Part shown: positions 1 to 12,200 of the stretch, piece after piece
Layout of the letters: the number at the start of each line of letters is the position of its first letter
Position numbering within the stretch: the first letter of the stretch is position 1
Made by a program: the position numbers and the translations under genes
Notes under the pieces: generated by a model
Database searches by the model: none
Told to the model about the DNA's origin: nothing
What the model saw: only the letters and a program-made list of their open reading frames with translations
DNA from: Sipunculus nudus
Taxonomy: Eukaryota > Annelida > Sipuncula > Golfingiida > Sipunculidae
Length of the DNA stretch: 64,000 nt
Direction: 5' to 3'
NCBI GenBank assembly: GCA_026874595.1
Contig: CM049317.1
Location: 53,027,618-53,091,617 of the forward strand

Positions 1-779
1 ATATCAGAATTCCCGTATTTAATTTTGCTCATAGCTGGAGTTTATAATATTAGAGGAGGAGGGGTCCGGGGAACCTGGGTTCCCCGTCTGAACGGGGGTG
101 TGGGGGAAGCTTAATTTTCCTGTTAAAATAGTAAATGGTTTCCCATTTTTCGCGATAGATGCCTCTTCAATTGCAGATATAACTGAACAAAACTTGCTCC
201 TGCTCGTCTTCACGGCTCACTTAGTAGCGTGTAGGGCTCCTAGTCTAGAGACTGTAGGTTCGATTCCCAATTCAGGCGACTTCTGATGCTTAGTAGTTGT
301 TTATGTTAGAAGAGTGAGTGTAGGGACATCTACAGGGAAAAATAGGAGTTAAAATAGGGAATGAGCGGAGACAATTTAATTTATGTTCCTCAATAGAAGC
401 GAAGACCGCGTTCTATAGTGGCTTCAAAAGTCCTACCGAGCGCTAGCGCTCCGTACGCTCGGTAAAAAGACCGACCCTGTGACCAGCCCTGTTCACGAGC
501 CGTCACAGGGGCGAGCGATAATAGAGCCTTTCTCGTCTTTGGGGGGGGGGGGTTATTACGTAAGACCAGTGTTGGACCATTCTTGTCACATCCGTCAATG
601 CTCACCTGAACGATGAAAGCAGCTCAGATTTGACATCCACAAATACTCTGGTGTTTCGAATGACAATATATTAGACACACCGCTCAGCCTCCGGTGTTCC
701 TTCTCTGACTCTTTCGCCGCAAATGACAACACGAAGGCTTCGAAAGCTATATATAGCAAATAAAAGTCTCGCCTACCCA
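1..779. other. Upstream flank, no gene recognised
   Basis: No exon with plausible splice sites was seen. The stretch contains a tRNA-like fragment (211-277), a G run of about 12 at 541-552 and a moderately GC-rich piece around 410-520. The short open frames here do not resemble known proteins. Confidence 0.5.
211..277 (+). repeat. tRNA-like (SINE head) fragment
   Basis: A perfect pol III B-box, GGTTCGATTCC, lies at 257-267, about 40 bases downstream of a weak A-box-like TAGTAGCGTG. A paired acceptor stem is not evident, so this looks like a tRNA-derived SINE remnant rather than a functional tRNA. Chance occurrence of the 11-mer cannot be excluded. Confidence 0.3.
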
Positions 780-1603
780 GGGGTGTATCTAAAAGTCGGA
801 GATCTCCGGCCGGAGATCAAAATAAAACCCGGAGATCGCGATATCTTAATTAATAAGGCAGCAATTGGTATGAAACGTTCCCCTTGACACTTCTAAATGA
901 CATCCGCATCGAATAAGATACTTAATTTGCAAGTGCACAAGGTATTTATTCAGTTATCCACGGAAACCTCACCCGGAGATCGTCCGGAGACCGCCATCTT
1001 GCCCGAAGATCCGCCAATGAGTGCTTCCCACTGATTCCCACTCGCCACAACAGATGCCGCCACATTACATGTCTGACTTCCCCGCTCTGATATGTTAATT
1101 CGTTTACGAGTCTAATTGATTGGAACTGTCACTAAAATACGTATATTGTTTTAAAAACTGTTTAATACACTAATCATATATTCTGTTTACCAATTTTCTA
1201 TTTCTGAAAAATCTTGAATGCTTGTAATATGTTTATAACTTATTATATTTTCTTGCATATTATCCAGAATATTTTCTTTTAGTATACATTTTATAGTAAA
1301 ATATGTGATGATATCCAAAATAGTTTAATTTGATATTTACATTTAGAATCAGTGGGAAGCACTCATTGGCGGATCTTCGGGCAAGATGGCGGTCTCTGGA
1401 CGATCTCCGGGTGAGGTTTCCGTGGATAACTGAATAAATACCTTGTGCACTTGAAAATTAAGTATCATATTCGATGCGAATGTCATTTAGAAGTGTCAAG
1501 GGGAACGTTCAATACCAATTGCTGCCTTATTAATTAAGATATCGCGATCTCCGGGTTTTATTATGATCTCCAGCCGGAGATCTCCGGGTTTTAGATACAC
1601 CCC
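780..1603. mobile_element. Foldback element with 258-bp inverted arms
   Basis: Arms at 780-1037 and 1346-1603 are near-perfect reverse complements, separated by a ~308-bp AT-rich centre with no ORF. The ends read GGGGTGTATCTAAAA and TTTTAGATACACCCC. A 5-bp direct repeat ACCCA flanks the element (775-779 and 1604-1608) and is the probable target-site duplication. The arms contain paired GGAGATC-type motifs and an AAGATGGCGGT motif. Long arms, no coding capacity and a short TSD fit a non-autonomous foldback DNA transposon; the superfamily is not clear. Confidence 0.85.
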
Positions 1604-1806
1604 ACCCAGTAGTATTTAGATCGACCCAAAAATAAATTTAATCGTATTATTTCTCCCATATTGACAGACTAAAGCTGTAAAATTCAGATAATTCTCCAAT
1701 GACTTACACAAATGAGCTCAAATTATTGATTTAACTGTAAATATTGTAATGTTTTGTTTTCAGACATTCGGGCAGATATTTAGAAAAATCTTTGTGGTAA
1801 TTTTTC

Positions 1807-2256
1807 AGGCGACTGCCTAAAAACCGTGCATGCACGCGTGCACGTGGTTTTGCCTACTTACAAGTGTCTTAAAAACGTACGTAGGCATTCGGCCAAATTT
1901 TTCGGACGGTGAATGTAATCCAGTTTCGTTTAGACAACTCAAAATATGCTAGTCACCTATTCAGCGCATAAAAAAACCCAGTCCCATTTTTATTATCTTT
2001 TAAATGAAACAGAAGGCACGTCCTAATCGGGGGAAGAGTGGATATTAGGGCCTACTGAACCATTTAATTTAAATCATTATTCAAGCTGGCCTGAAATTCA
2101 AATAAAGAATACAATTTATTACTTATAATATTTCATGGGTGCTTTTATTTAAAGGGAATTAGCTGAATTAAGGCACGTATTGATTGCAACAAATTTATTA
2201 ATACAACAAAACAAAATATATACAGAAGTCTGTAAAACAATATACATATATATACA

Positions 2257-2313
<57 letters not shown>

Positions 2314-3352
2314 ACCATTATTGTTATAACAAACAAAAATAAGCACAACAGATAAATATAATCTGACAAACCAGTTACTGAGACCTGTACATATATACTA
2401 ACGTATACCCCTTAAAAAAATAGAATATTTCAATGTGGCTTTGAATATTAAACTTGACTGGCATATACCATATTATACCAATTCACTGGCAAAATCTATT
2501 GTGTAAACAATGTAACAACCCAAGAATACCGATATAAAATATTTGCAATACTTAAATGTGAAATTCATTTTTATAAAACTATATCCTATTATACATAGGT
2601 GACGAAGCCATTTATTGTTTTACCTGAAAGTTAATAGTATATACTGCCTGGATTGCCAATAGCACATGAAAAGTTGGACCATTTGTCACAATTGTCAAAT
2701 AGAAACATGTCAGCTTTGCAGTATATATCGATATATAAAAGAATATTTATTTAGTTAGTGGGGAGGTATAATGTGGAATAACTTATAAAGATTAATGGCA
2801 ACTTTTCATTAAGTTGCTTTAATTTAGTAGATCAAAAATACAGTATAATTAAATTATTGGCACCAAAGTTAGAAAAGTAATCGTGTTAACCGGTACATAC
2901 CAGTCCTATTGTAGATGACTGCGGTAAAATGATAACAATTTATATTTTAAAAAAATGTATATGAATTCCTCTCTAAATTGGTAGGCTAATTGTACAAATA
3001 TCAATCAATCGATTGCATTGGACTACAAAATTACTGCTTTTCAAAATAGCGTTGCATGTTTTTAATTTGGTCTTTACATCCTTTTTTTTTCTCTACAAGT
3101 ATTGAACACATGACGTTAAAGTATTTAAAATGCCACAAAGGTCTTTAACATGATCTCTCCGCCATGTTGGTGATGTACAGATTCCCAGCATAAATTATAT
3201 TAAACTCCACCAATCAAATTAACAAACATCCCATAGAAAATCTGGCCAGACGTAGTGGTCGGCCGCAAGATCTCGCCGCACGCTGTTTATATATATGAAC
3301 TTGTTGGGAATTTCTGCGTGCCCGCGTGCGAGCTTGCGTTTTAGGCAGTCAC
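1807..3352. mobile_element. TIR element with 8-bp TSD, just upstream of PPCS
   Basis: The left end contains GACTGCCTAAAAAC (1811-1824) and the right end, read on the minus strand, contains GACTGCCTAAAAC (3350-3338). Similarity continues into GC-rich CACGCG motifs for about 36 bp. The element is bracketed by an identical 8-bp repeat AATTTTTC (1799-1806 and 3353-3360), the TSD size typical of hAT elements. The extreme termini differ by a few bases, so exact ends are uncertain. No transposase frame is seen; the interior is AT-rich and includes a (TA)n tract. The right TSD ends 26 bases before the PPCS ATG, so the element must supply promoter or 5' UTR sequence if PPCS transcription starts close to the ATG. 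Confidence 0.65.
2258..2307. repeat. (TA)n microsatellite
   Basis: About 25 uninterrupted TA units inside the 1807-3352 element. The open frames read through it are low-complexity artefacts. Confidence 0.95.
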
Positions 3353-3386
3353 AATTTTTCGCACCTTTTCGACCTTAACAACAATC

Positions 3387-3518
3387 ATGGCGACGCCCTG
3401 TGTTCGACAATTTTTCGAGGAATCGGATGAACCAGCTGGTGTCAGAGAAAAACTGGCATCCGTAAGAAGATTTATTGACCACCAACAAGCAGAAAACCGC
3501 TGTGTAGCACTCGTGTCT
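3387..3518 (+). CDS. PPCS: PPCS exon 1 (residues 1-44)
   Basis: Begins with ATGGCGACGCCC, an acceptable animal start context, and ends TCT|GTAAGT (phase 0). It encodes the variable N-terminal helix region ending CVALVS, equivalent to the beta strand before the nucleotide loop. A minus-strand frame over the same bases is a shadow. Confidence 0.93.
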
Positions 3519-6166
3519 GTAAGTCTTACGGCCAGAATACCTGTAGACAAAATAATTGAGACTTAAAAAAATGAGAAATTAACTGGTCGATAATAGAAGA
3601 GGTTAATGTCAAAACGGGGGGGGGGGGGGGGCATAAAAGGGGACGGGCGAGTGGATGGAGGTGGAAGGGCATGAATAACTCAAGCACCTCCCTAAGTCCT
3701 GACACTTGAGTGAACAGAAAACAATATGTATATTATCTATCTGTCTGTGTATTTACTTTGTCACTTATTCTTAATCTTATCTTGTTGCGGAATCCACAAC
3801 TGTGATACGTGGGAATGGCCTGTACAGTAAGGCCCCCTAATGGTGAAATGGTAGACACATGTAGAAGGCACCAAACAAACTATAAAAACTGCATCTGTTA
3901 GTGTCTTTGATAGTAAATGGGTATTTCTGGCAACTTTACCACGTTTTTACCTTAATATATTAATGAAACATTATCCTAACAATCCTTGTAAGCCCCCAGT
4001 TATTTAAACATAACAATCTACAGGAATTTTTAATGAGCAGACGTTGATCGACTGGTACCCGGCACCAATATCTTTTATCGCCTGCTTTTTCCAGTTCAAA
4101 CAGCGATAAGATCAGAGCGGGTTCCCAGTCTAAATCCCGTATCAAAGGGCTTTGGGTCACTCATGTAATCATGGCGGCTTGTTACTTATGTAAACACATC
4201 AGCTCTTGGCAAAATTATGGATAAGTAGGGCAGTTGAGCATTATTTTGGTTCCACTACTTTGCAGATGTTTCATAAAACATCCAAAGGCAACAAAACAGT
4301 AATTATTTTAAGTTGACACGGCTTAAAATGTCAATTATATGATTCCAAAGGGGTCTCATTTTAGGAACCTTACGAGGCGTTTTCCTAAGGGTCGATCCCA
4401 AGATGTTGTTGATGGAGAGGAGCAGAGCGGATCTGATTTACACGTCTTGGGACGAGACAAATTTTATCTGTCTCTTATTTCTTCATTATATGAATTCTAA
4501 TCACCATATTGTCAGCCACATATGCACATACCTTGTCAAGACAGTGCCTGAGTGATTCTATAAGGTCTCTGACAAATACAAGTGGTGGTTTCTTATGTGG
4601 GAGGAGAAGGAGACAGACACCCAAATTGCAATTTGGTGAGTGAGCATAAATAGTACTGATGTACTGTTATGGAGCTCCATGGCAATTAAAGTAATAATGA
4701 GTTGCTCAGTACTTAACTGCAGCATTGACCATTTACAGGAATGAAAAATTGATAATTAAGGAGCAATTTATGAAAAAGCCATCCTTACAAAAGTCTCTGG
4801 ACAAAGAGCCCCCCTAAAAAAAAGCCCAAAAGCCCACCTTTGACTAAAATGTAAAATTTAACAAAAATTTTTTTACAAATATATTCTAATATATTTTACT
4901 ACCACTGTAGCCATTTCAAAATGTATATAACATTCCTTTGTACTAAGATAAGGTGTTATATATGTTTATTGGCACGTGCATGAACATGGATTCATCTGTT
5001 GTCTATCTGTTTTCAGTGAAATAACATACTAGTAATAAATAATATATAAATTATATATATTTATATTATACTTATATTTTTGTATAGATCACTTGACATA
5101 TGTAATAATAAATATGTTATAGATATTACAGATTTATTATATATATTGATAATATAAAATAATAAAAAAAATAAATAAAAAAGAATATACAATTAATATG
5201 TATACTTTTATGATAATTATAATAATTATACACTTAATTGTGTAGTTCCACACAGTCCCGTATATCACACTCAGTGGGATGTGACACAAATCTCTTGAGC
5301 AAATCATCAGACTTATTAGCTAGCTGCTTTCTTAGGGCATCTCCCCAGCTGAAGTTATGCAATCTAAACAGACACAAACATCAAAGAGAATGCCCTGGGA
5401 CTCCAAAACTATTAATGGATACATTTGTTGCACAGTTTTAAAAATAAACTTTACAATATATTTACTACTGTTTTGATTAGCTGGAATTTAATAATTATGT
5501 AAGGAAAATTTATTAAAAATTTTACAAAATTAATGTGATTGAGAAAAGTAAATCTCATTACTTAGGTTTTCATTTTAAATTAGGTCAATCATTCTAGTAA
5601 TTATTCAGCTCATTCCTGTTAGGATGATACATCAATATATTTGTAAAAAAATCCTTTATTTTTATTATTTTATTTAAGAGTTGGCTTTTAGCCTAGCCTG
5701 CACTTTTAAGGGTGGGATTTTGTCCTACAACCAGACATGAGAAATCAAGCCTAGTCCTTCTCCAGTCAAGTAGAAAAAGAATCGCTCTTTCAAATATTAT
5801 GACAGTCAAATATAAATACACATACAAGTGAAGTGTGTGTATAAATTAAATATAAACCCATATGATTATCTCAAATTCCCGTTTCAATTTCTCTTAAGTA
5901 TATTTGTGATGGATTCAGACTTTGACTTTGACTGAAGCACCAAAGGTCTACGGCTCAAATAGGGTAAACTTTGGGCTCAAACCTGAAGGACTTGGGTGGA
6001 CAAAACTACATCACTAATGCATACACATCACTAAAACTTTATACAGCATCCGGTATGATTAAAGCAAGGTGCAACACCTGTGGTAACAGAAAATTTGGTT
6101 ATATCCAGCTGCTTCCATCTTGATTATAATTTTATTCATCTGTTTATAACTTATGTTCATTACACA

Positions 6167-6254
<88 letters not shown>

Positions 6255-9200
6255 CTTACTCAAGTCATCAATACCCAACTGTCTGTATATATGTATATAT
6301 GTACACTGTACGGATCTTAATATACATATTCTTGAACAGTTCTTGAAATGTGCCTGATTTATTTTCGAGTACATGGATGACAAGTACAAGTACATATCCA
6401 TTACTGTACTTTATTATTAGTACAAGTACCTAGTACAGTATTATATTTGTTTGAAGTTCAAGAGATTTCATCATATCCCAGCAAAAAAAAAAAAGGCACC
6501 ACAAAAGATGAGGCAACCATAGTTTGTTATATCAGATTTTAAAGATAATATATTATCATCATGTCATTGTAGTCTGGTGGGACAACTGTTCCTCTGGAGA
6601 GCCGGACGGTGCGCTTCATTGACAACTTTAGTGTAGGAACCAGGGGATCTTCATCTGCTGAGTATCCTTTCAAATAATAAACTCTGCTCCCTGTATCATC
6701 TTAGTAATCTTACATGATAATTCATCTTCCTACCGTTAAGCCTGTGTCAGCTAAGCTTTACGAGACCTTGATTCATTGAGCAACTCTGGCGTATATTTTA
6801 TGAATAATGAACAAGCCCACAAGTGTTCAGTCCGAAATCGCAACAGTCAAATCTAACGAAACACGTGAACAATGCATGCAGTGGGGGGTCCAGAAATTCC
6901 CGAATGGGGGTGCCAATACTGGGTATTAGCAGTTGATGGACATGAAAACTAAGTCATTAATATACATGTATTTTTAGGTTATGAAAATTATTTTTTTATC
7001 AAAGTGAATGAGAAGTAAATAGGGGAGGGTATGAGAGGGGGTTTCCCCCTACCAAATTGATAAAATTTTTAAATATGTAAGGTAAACAGGACATTTTGAT
7101 GCCCCTTGAGACCCAGTAGAGTATAATAACAAAAAGCCTCATTCTCTCATTATAGAAATCTTTGGATGCTGTCTTAATGCAGCAACTCATACAGCTGATC
7201 ATTAATATCACCAACTTATGAATGAGAAAGTAATAAACTCTGAAGAATGTAATAATCAAATTGCTAATGTATTAAAAAAGAAATATGCAAAATTTAAATT
7301 TATCACAAATAAGTGGAGATAAAACTAGATAACATGAGAGGTGTTACAGCTCAGTTAGGGGCATGTGCTATGATTGCCCCCTCTGGATTTGCCGCTGGCA
7401 CGGTTCAAATTCACCGGAAGAAGAACACATGCACAACAGGAATATACCATAATTTTGACATATGACCTTTGTCATCCAGGGTTTAGTGTGTATGGAAAAT
7501 GGTAGTCCCATGAGCGGTTTTAAAAAAAGAGGGGGAAATAAACCTCTCAGGGTTCAAAAACGGCGTGGGGATGCTTCAAGACAGTACTCCAAGGACAATG
7601 TCCCGGCAAAAATTAATGTGGATTAACATTTTATTTGGACCCTGCCCAAATTATCAAATTATAGAAAGAAACTGTTATTATACCTTCACAATCCTTTAAT
7701 ACTTATCATCATAATTAAACATAAGAAACTAGTCTGAAATATATTTATTACACACAAAAAAAAAACAAATATAATAGCAGCAAAATTTTGCATAAATTTT
7801 ATTGGTAATGTTAGGAACATCATTTGGAAATTTCCTTTTAACTTATGCTACCAGATATTTTCTGAAACAGAAATATGCAGTAATATTCCTCCACCGGACA
7901 CGTTCATTACATCCATTCACAAGACATCTTCCACTGAGTTCACTGCTGGAGATGTTATCACTCGATCATGAAACAGGTCAAGTTAAAGGTAAGAGGCCAT
8001 TTCTTTACAGAGTATACACAGTATTACACCAAACAAGGATTAGCTTCTCGGGCACTTCTTTCAGATATCAGTGTGGGAGGGTGAATTTATAAAATTATTT
8101 TATTTACAGTTCTATTTGATTAAACTTTTATAAGATCAGGAGACAACATGGTACAATTTGGAATTTTTTTGTTATGCAGGAGAAAATATATTTTAAAAAA
8201 AGTTATCAAAATTTTATTATTTTCTTGAAAGAAAGTCTGATCAACGGGAGCTATAAATTAGTAAATGTTCAATGAAAATAAAAATATTTATGTCATTGGG
8301 GTGTTAAAATTGATGTACATAGTACCAGAGAAATTAGTCTTATTTGGATTCCAAATGCAGTGCATGATCCCTCACCTAATACTGGTAAGCACTAAAGGAT
8401 CCCTCACCTTTTTAAATTACATTGGGCTGAGCTTGATGACTCAAGGGTCACTTGTTTGAGAATACCCCTGTGGCAAATATGCTTGGCTTATATAACAATT
8501 TTACAGCATGAATTTTTGTGCTGCAAAGTTTTTGTTTGTAATGATTTAAAAATGTAAAAGATTGTTTCTAATTTACGTCAGTTTGAAACAGTGTTAACAT
8601 TTTGTCATAGTGCAAGACAAACATCAGCAGAAAATTAGAGACCTGTTACAAGACTACCAAACAGCACGCAATGAAAAGCTCCTCCTGTCAGTGGAGTTCA
8701 CCACCATCACTGACTACCTGCATCTCCTCCAGGGGGCAGCACAAGCTCTGCATGCCCTCAGACACATGGCCCTTTTCTACCTGGCAGCAGCTGTGTCAGA
8801 TTTCTACATTCCACACAATGAAATGGTAATTGATTTTGTCAGACATAGTACAGCCAATGTTTCCAATACTTTGTCTAACGGGTTCTTAAACCCAGTGGCA
8901 TCACTTTATCTCTCTGTATATATATATATACCTTTTACAATTAAGCATTAGGGTTTGAAAAGGTATTATGTTTTAAGTATAGTTTAATTCTAAAACCAGT
9001 TTTGATATTTTATATTTCATAGTGAACTCAGAAATGGAACCAGTCTAATTATTTATATCAGGTATTGTAAAACTGAATTTTCACATTTCCAATGGAAAGG
9101 CATTAATATAGCTTTGCCTTTGCGTAGAAAAAATTGCATTTCCGCCAAAGATGAGTCCTACCATCATATTAAACTTTGAGTCACACTTTGCTCAGTATAA

Positions 9201-12200
9201 ACCTGATTCTGCCATCCTACATGCACACTTGCATGCAAAAAAACTGATTTTTAGCTCAGCTGACTATAAGTCATCTGAGCTATAGTCGTGGTCCATTGTC
9301 CGTCGTCCGTCCGTCTGTCCGTCCGTCCGTCCGTCCGTCCGTCCGTCCGTCCGTCCGTAGATGTGGCACGTTTTGAAACCGTAAGACCTAGGAATCCAAA
9401 ATTCGGCATAATGTTAGATGTCCCCAAGATCTCCTACCAAGCCGAAAACTGGGTCTTTGCAACTTCGTTCCTTTGAGAAATTAAGGAAAAACCTCAATTT
9501 TTTATTAAAAACCTATTTTCACACTTCAGGACTGCCTAATATCAAAACCACTCATCTGTTTTTCCTCATATTTACCATAAATATTCCTCTATATAGTTCC
9601 TATGTACATGCCAGAAATTATGTCTGTATTATTTAATTTAAAAAAGTTATGGGCCCAAACATAATGCATTTTGTAAAAAATCAGGAAAGATATGTGATCA
9701 CTTAACACAAAAAAAGTTAAAGCTATCGACCTTTTTTCCAGTAATATAACTTTAATTAATCAAAATTAAATTGTATACCCAAAATTAGATGAAAATCTTT
9801 TAAATTTTCCAAAATATTAATAAAAATAAAAAATTGGTACCTTAAATTTTGCCCAACTTTGACCATGGCACGTTTTTTTCCTGTAAGTACTGTGGATTTA
9901 ATTTTCACAGCATGTTTTTGTTAGCATTTCAACTGTTAACACCAAAAATTTGAAACCAGTTGATCAAAAACTGTAGATTTTAATAAGTTTTCAAGCACCA
10001 TGTAACATATTGTTTACATCAAGCTAGTGTTATGCAGTTTGCAAGAGCTCAGCTCCCCAGCTTCAGCTCTTAGTTCCTTAAGTTAGATGTCTCCAAAATC
10101 CCCTACCATGCCAAGAATTTGGTCACTAGGACTTAACACCTTCGAGATATTAATGAAAAACTTCATTTTTCCATTAAAAACCCATTGTTACACTTCAAGA
10201 CTGCCTAATATCAAAACCACTGATCTGACTTTAATCATAAATAATATACATATTTTTCATTCACTATGCACATGCCAGAATGATGTCAGTATTGCGTAAT
10301 TGTTTTAAGTTATGGGCCCGAACATAATGCACTTTGTAAAAAATCAAGAAATATATTTACTCCCTTAACAAGGGCATTGCTGAAGCTAGAGATTTTTTTG
10401 TCAGGGATGTAACATTATTTTATCAAGATTCAATTGAATACCAAAATTAGTTCTGAATTTTTCAAATTTTATAAGTTATTAGTATAAATATAAAATTAGT
10501 ACCTTAAATTTTGCCCAATTGTGACCAATGCAAGTTTGTGTCCTGTGAGCACTGTTGATATAATTTTCATATCATGCACACATTAGGATTTCAGCTTTTT
10601 AGTTTAGAAAGCTGAAAGAAATTGGCCAAAAATTGTAGCTTTTATTAATGTTTTTTATGAGACCCTGTCAGACTTTGGCTCTCTCCAGCCCCTCTTGAAT
10701 CACCTGTATGTTGACCTTGTTGACCTTTCATCAAATTATGCACGCTTGAGGCGAGGCATACAGGAATTCAGGCAGCTTATGGCCAGCCACAGTTGATCCA
10801 GGTGTCCAACCCAACTCATCTAGTAGTTTTAACCAACAACATAACAATAAACAATAAATTAATAAATTTTTATTGTTTTTAATAACAAATTAAAGAAAAA
10901 TAGAAAAGGAATTTGTTAGTTTATAATAACAGGAAATTAACTTGCAGTTACTGATGATATAAGAATCTTGTATCGATGGGTAGAATGTCACATATTCCTA
11001 ATAACACCATGCAGTCACCTATGGCATTTTTCAGTTCAGTTTTAATGATAAAGAAGTAAATCATATTGTTCATTACTAATCATTAGGGATCATATGAAGG
11101 AAATTAATGATAGACAAAGATGCAGTTGATAATATTAATCTAGATTCCTACTGTGTCTAGTGTGTACATTGATGTGAAATTAGTCCAAAATGAATTTTTT
11201 ACAGTTATTTTTTAATATAAAAAAGCTATAAAAAGCCATAAAACCAGGTACTTATGATCATTATTTAAATGTGTGAATTTTGTATATTCTGGATTCTCAA
11301 CATCATTTGTTGGTGAAATTGAATAAATACCAGACATGGTGCGAATACTTTGTAATTGTATTTAAATACGAATATGATTATGTACTCCATTATAAAATTT
11401 CTTGCATAAAGAATAGGAATTCAGGTAAATGAAAGTATATGAATACTCGTGCAAATACTTTCAAAATGTATTCATGAATGCATTCATGAATATGCATTCA
11501 TAAATATATTTTTTAATTTTATTTTAATAATCATATCAGTTATATTTCATTTAAAAAAATCATATGATTCTCATTATTTTTTTTTTTTAAATTATATTTG
11601 GGACAATATTTGTAATTTTTTTTTAATAAATAGTTAAACTCTTATATTATATGTTCTGCTTATAAGTTATATGGCCAAGTCAAAATCTGTGTGACAATAG
11701 TACTCCATTTGTAAATAAAATAAATGAAATCAATCCTCTTCCCTGTCTCCAAAGGTACTATCAAAATCATACATAAGCTAAACAACAACAACTCATAATA
11801 CAGCTTATATTTATTACCACACAAAACCAGCATGTGCCTCATTTCTAAATAATATTTTTTTATCATATATAACAGCTGAGCGTCGTGACCCATAGGTCCC
11901 TTGTTTTCTATTGTAACACTGATATACCATGAAACAGGATTGTGCAGTGAAAAAAAAAACAGGAAAATACAGTAGAGAAGTTTGCCAACCTTCCAGAAAA
12001 TATAAGACATTATAGACCATTGGGAAAACATAGGAAATTTAAGTAGTTGGTGGATCAAAGCTTGTAAAATATATCATATTTTGTGTCATATTTGTAACTA
12101 CTTGTCAGCTTCTAATGGAGAAAACATCCAGGTGGTCACCTTTCCAACAGATCGGCACAAAATGAAAAATGCCTTTCCATGCACGTGTTTGCCTTTCTGA

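Larger units (their letters stand above)
3519..6572 (+). other. PPCS intron 1
   Basis: About 3.05 kb. Contains a G run (3617-3631), the antisense candidate exon at 5234-5363, very AT-rich sequence around 5030-5220 and a long (TA)n tract at 6174-6250. Nothing else coding was recognised. Confidence 0.8.
9252..11904 (+). mobile_element. Non-autonomous Helentron/HINE-like element, copy 1
   Basis: A 2.65-kb unit repeated at 15579-18192 with high identity along its length. It opens with a 31-nt hairpin (9252-9282, TAGCTCAG/CTGAGCTA arms), then a (CCGT)n tract, then two diverged tandem units of about 669 bp, an exon-like ORF at 10665-10796 and an AT-rich tail. It ends with the hairpin GACCCATAGGTC (11887-11898) and CCTTGTT. 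There is no terminal inverted repeat and no clear target-site duplication, and flanks are T-rich. Hairpin ends, microsatellite and internal tandem core resemble Helentron-associated interspersed elements (DINE-1/pearl type). The family assignment is inference; the repeat itself is seen directly. Confidence 0.75.

Noticed and set aside
7333-7425. Functional tRNA gene
   Set aside because: A- and B-box-like motifs are present but cloverleaf pairing and the acceptor stem are not; called a SINE-like fragment. The same applies to 211-277 and 14205-14290.
9298-9359. CRISPR-like short repeat array
   Set aside because: A simple CCGT tetranucleotide microsatellite without spacers, in a eukaryotic genome.
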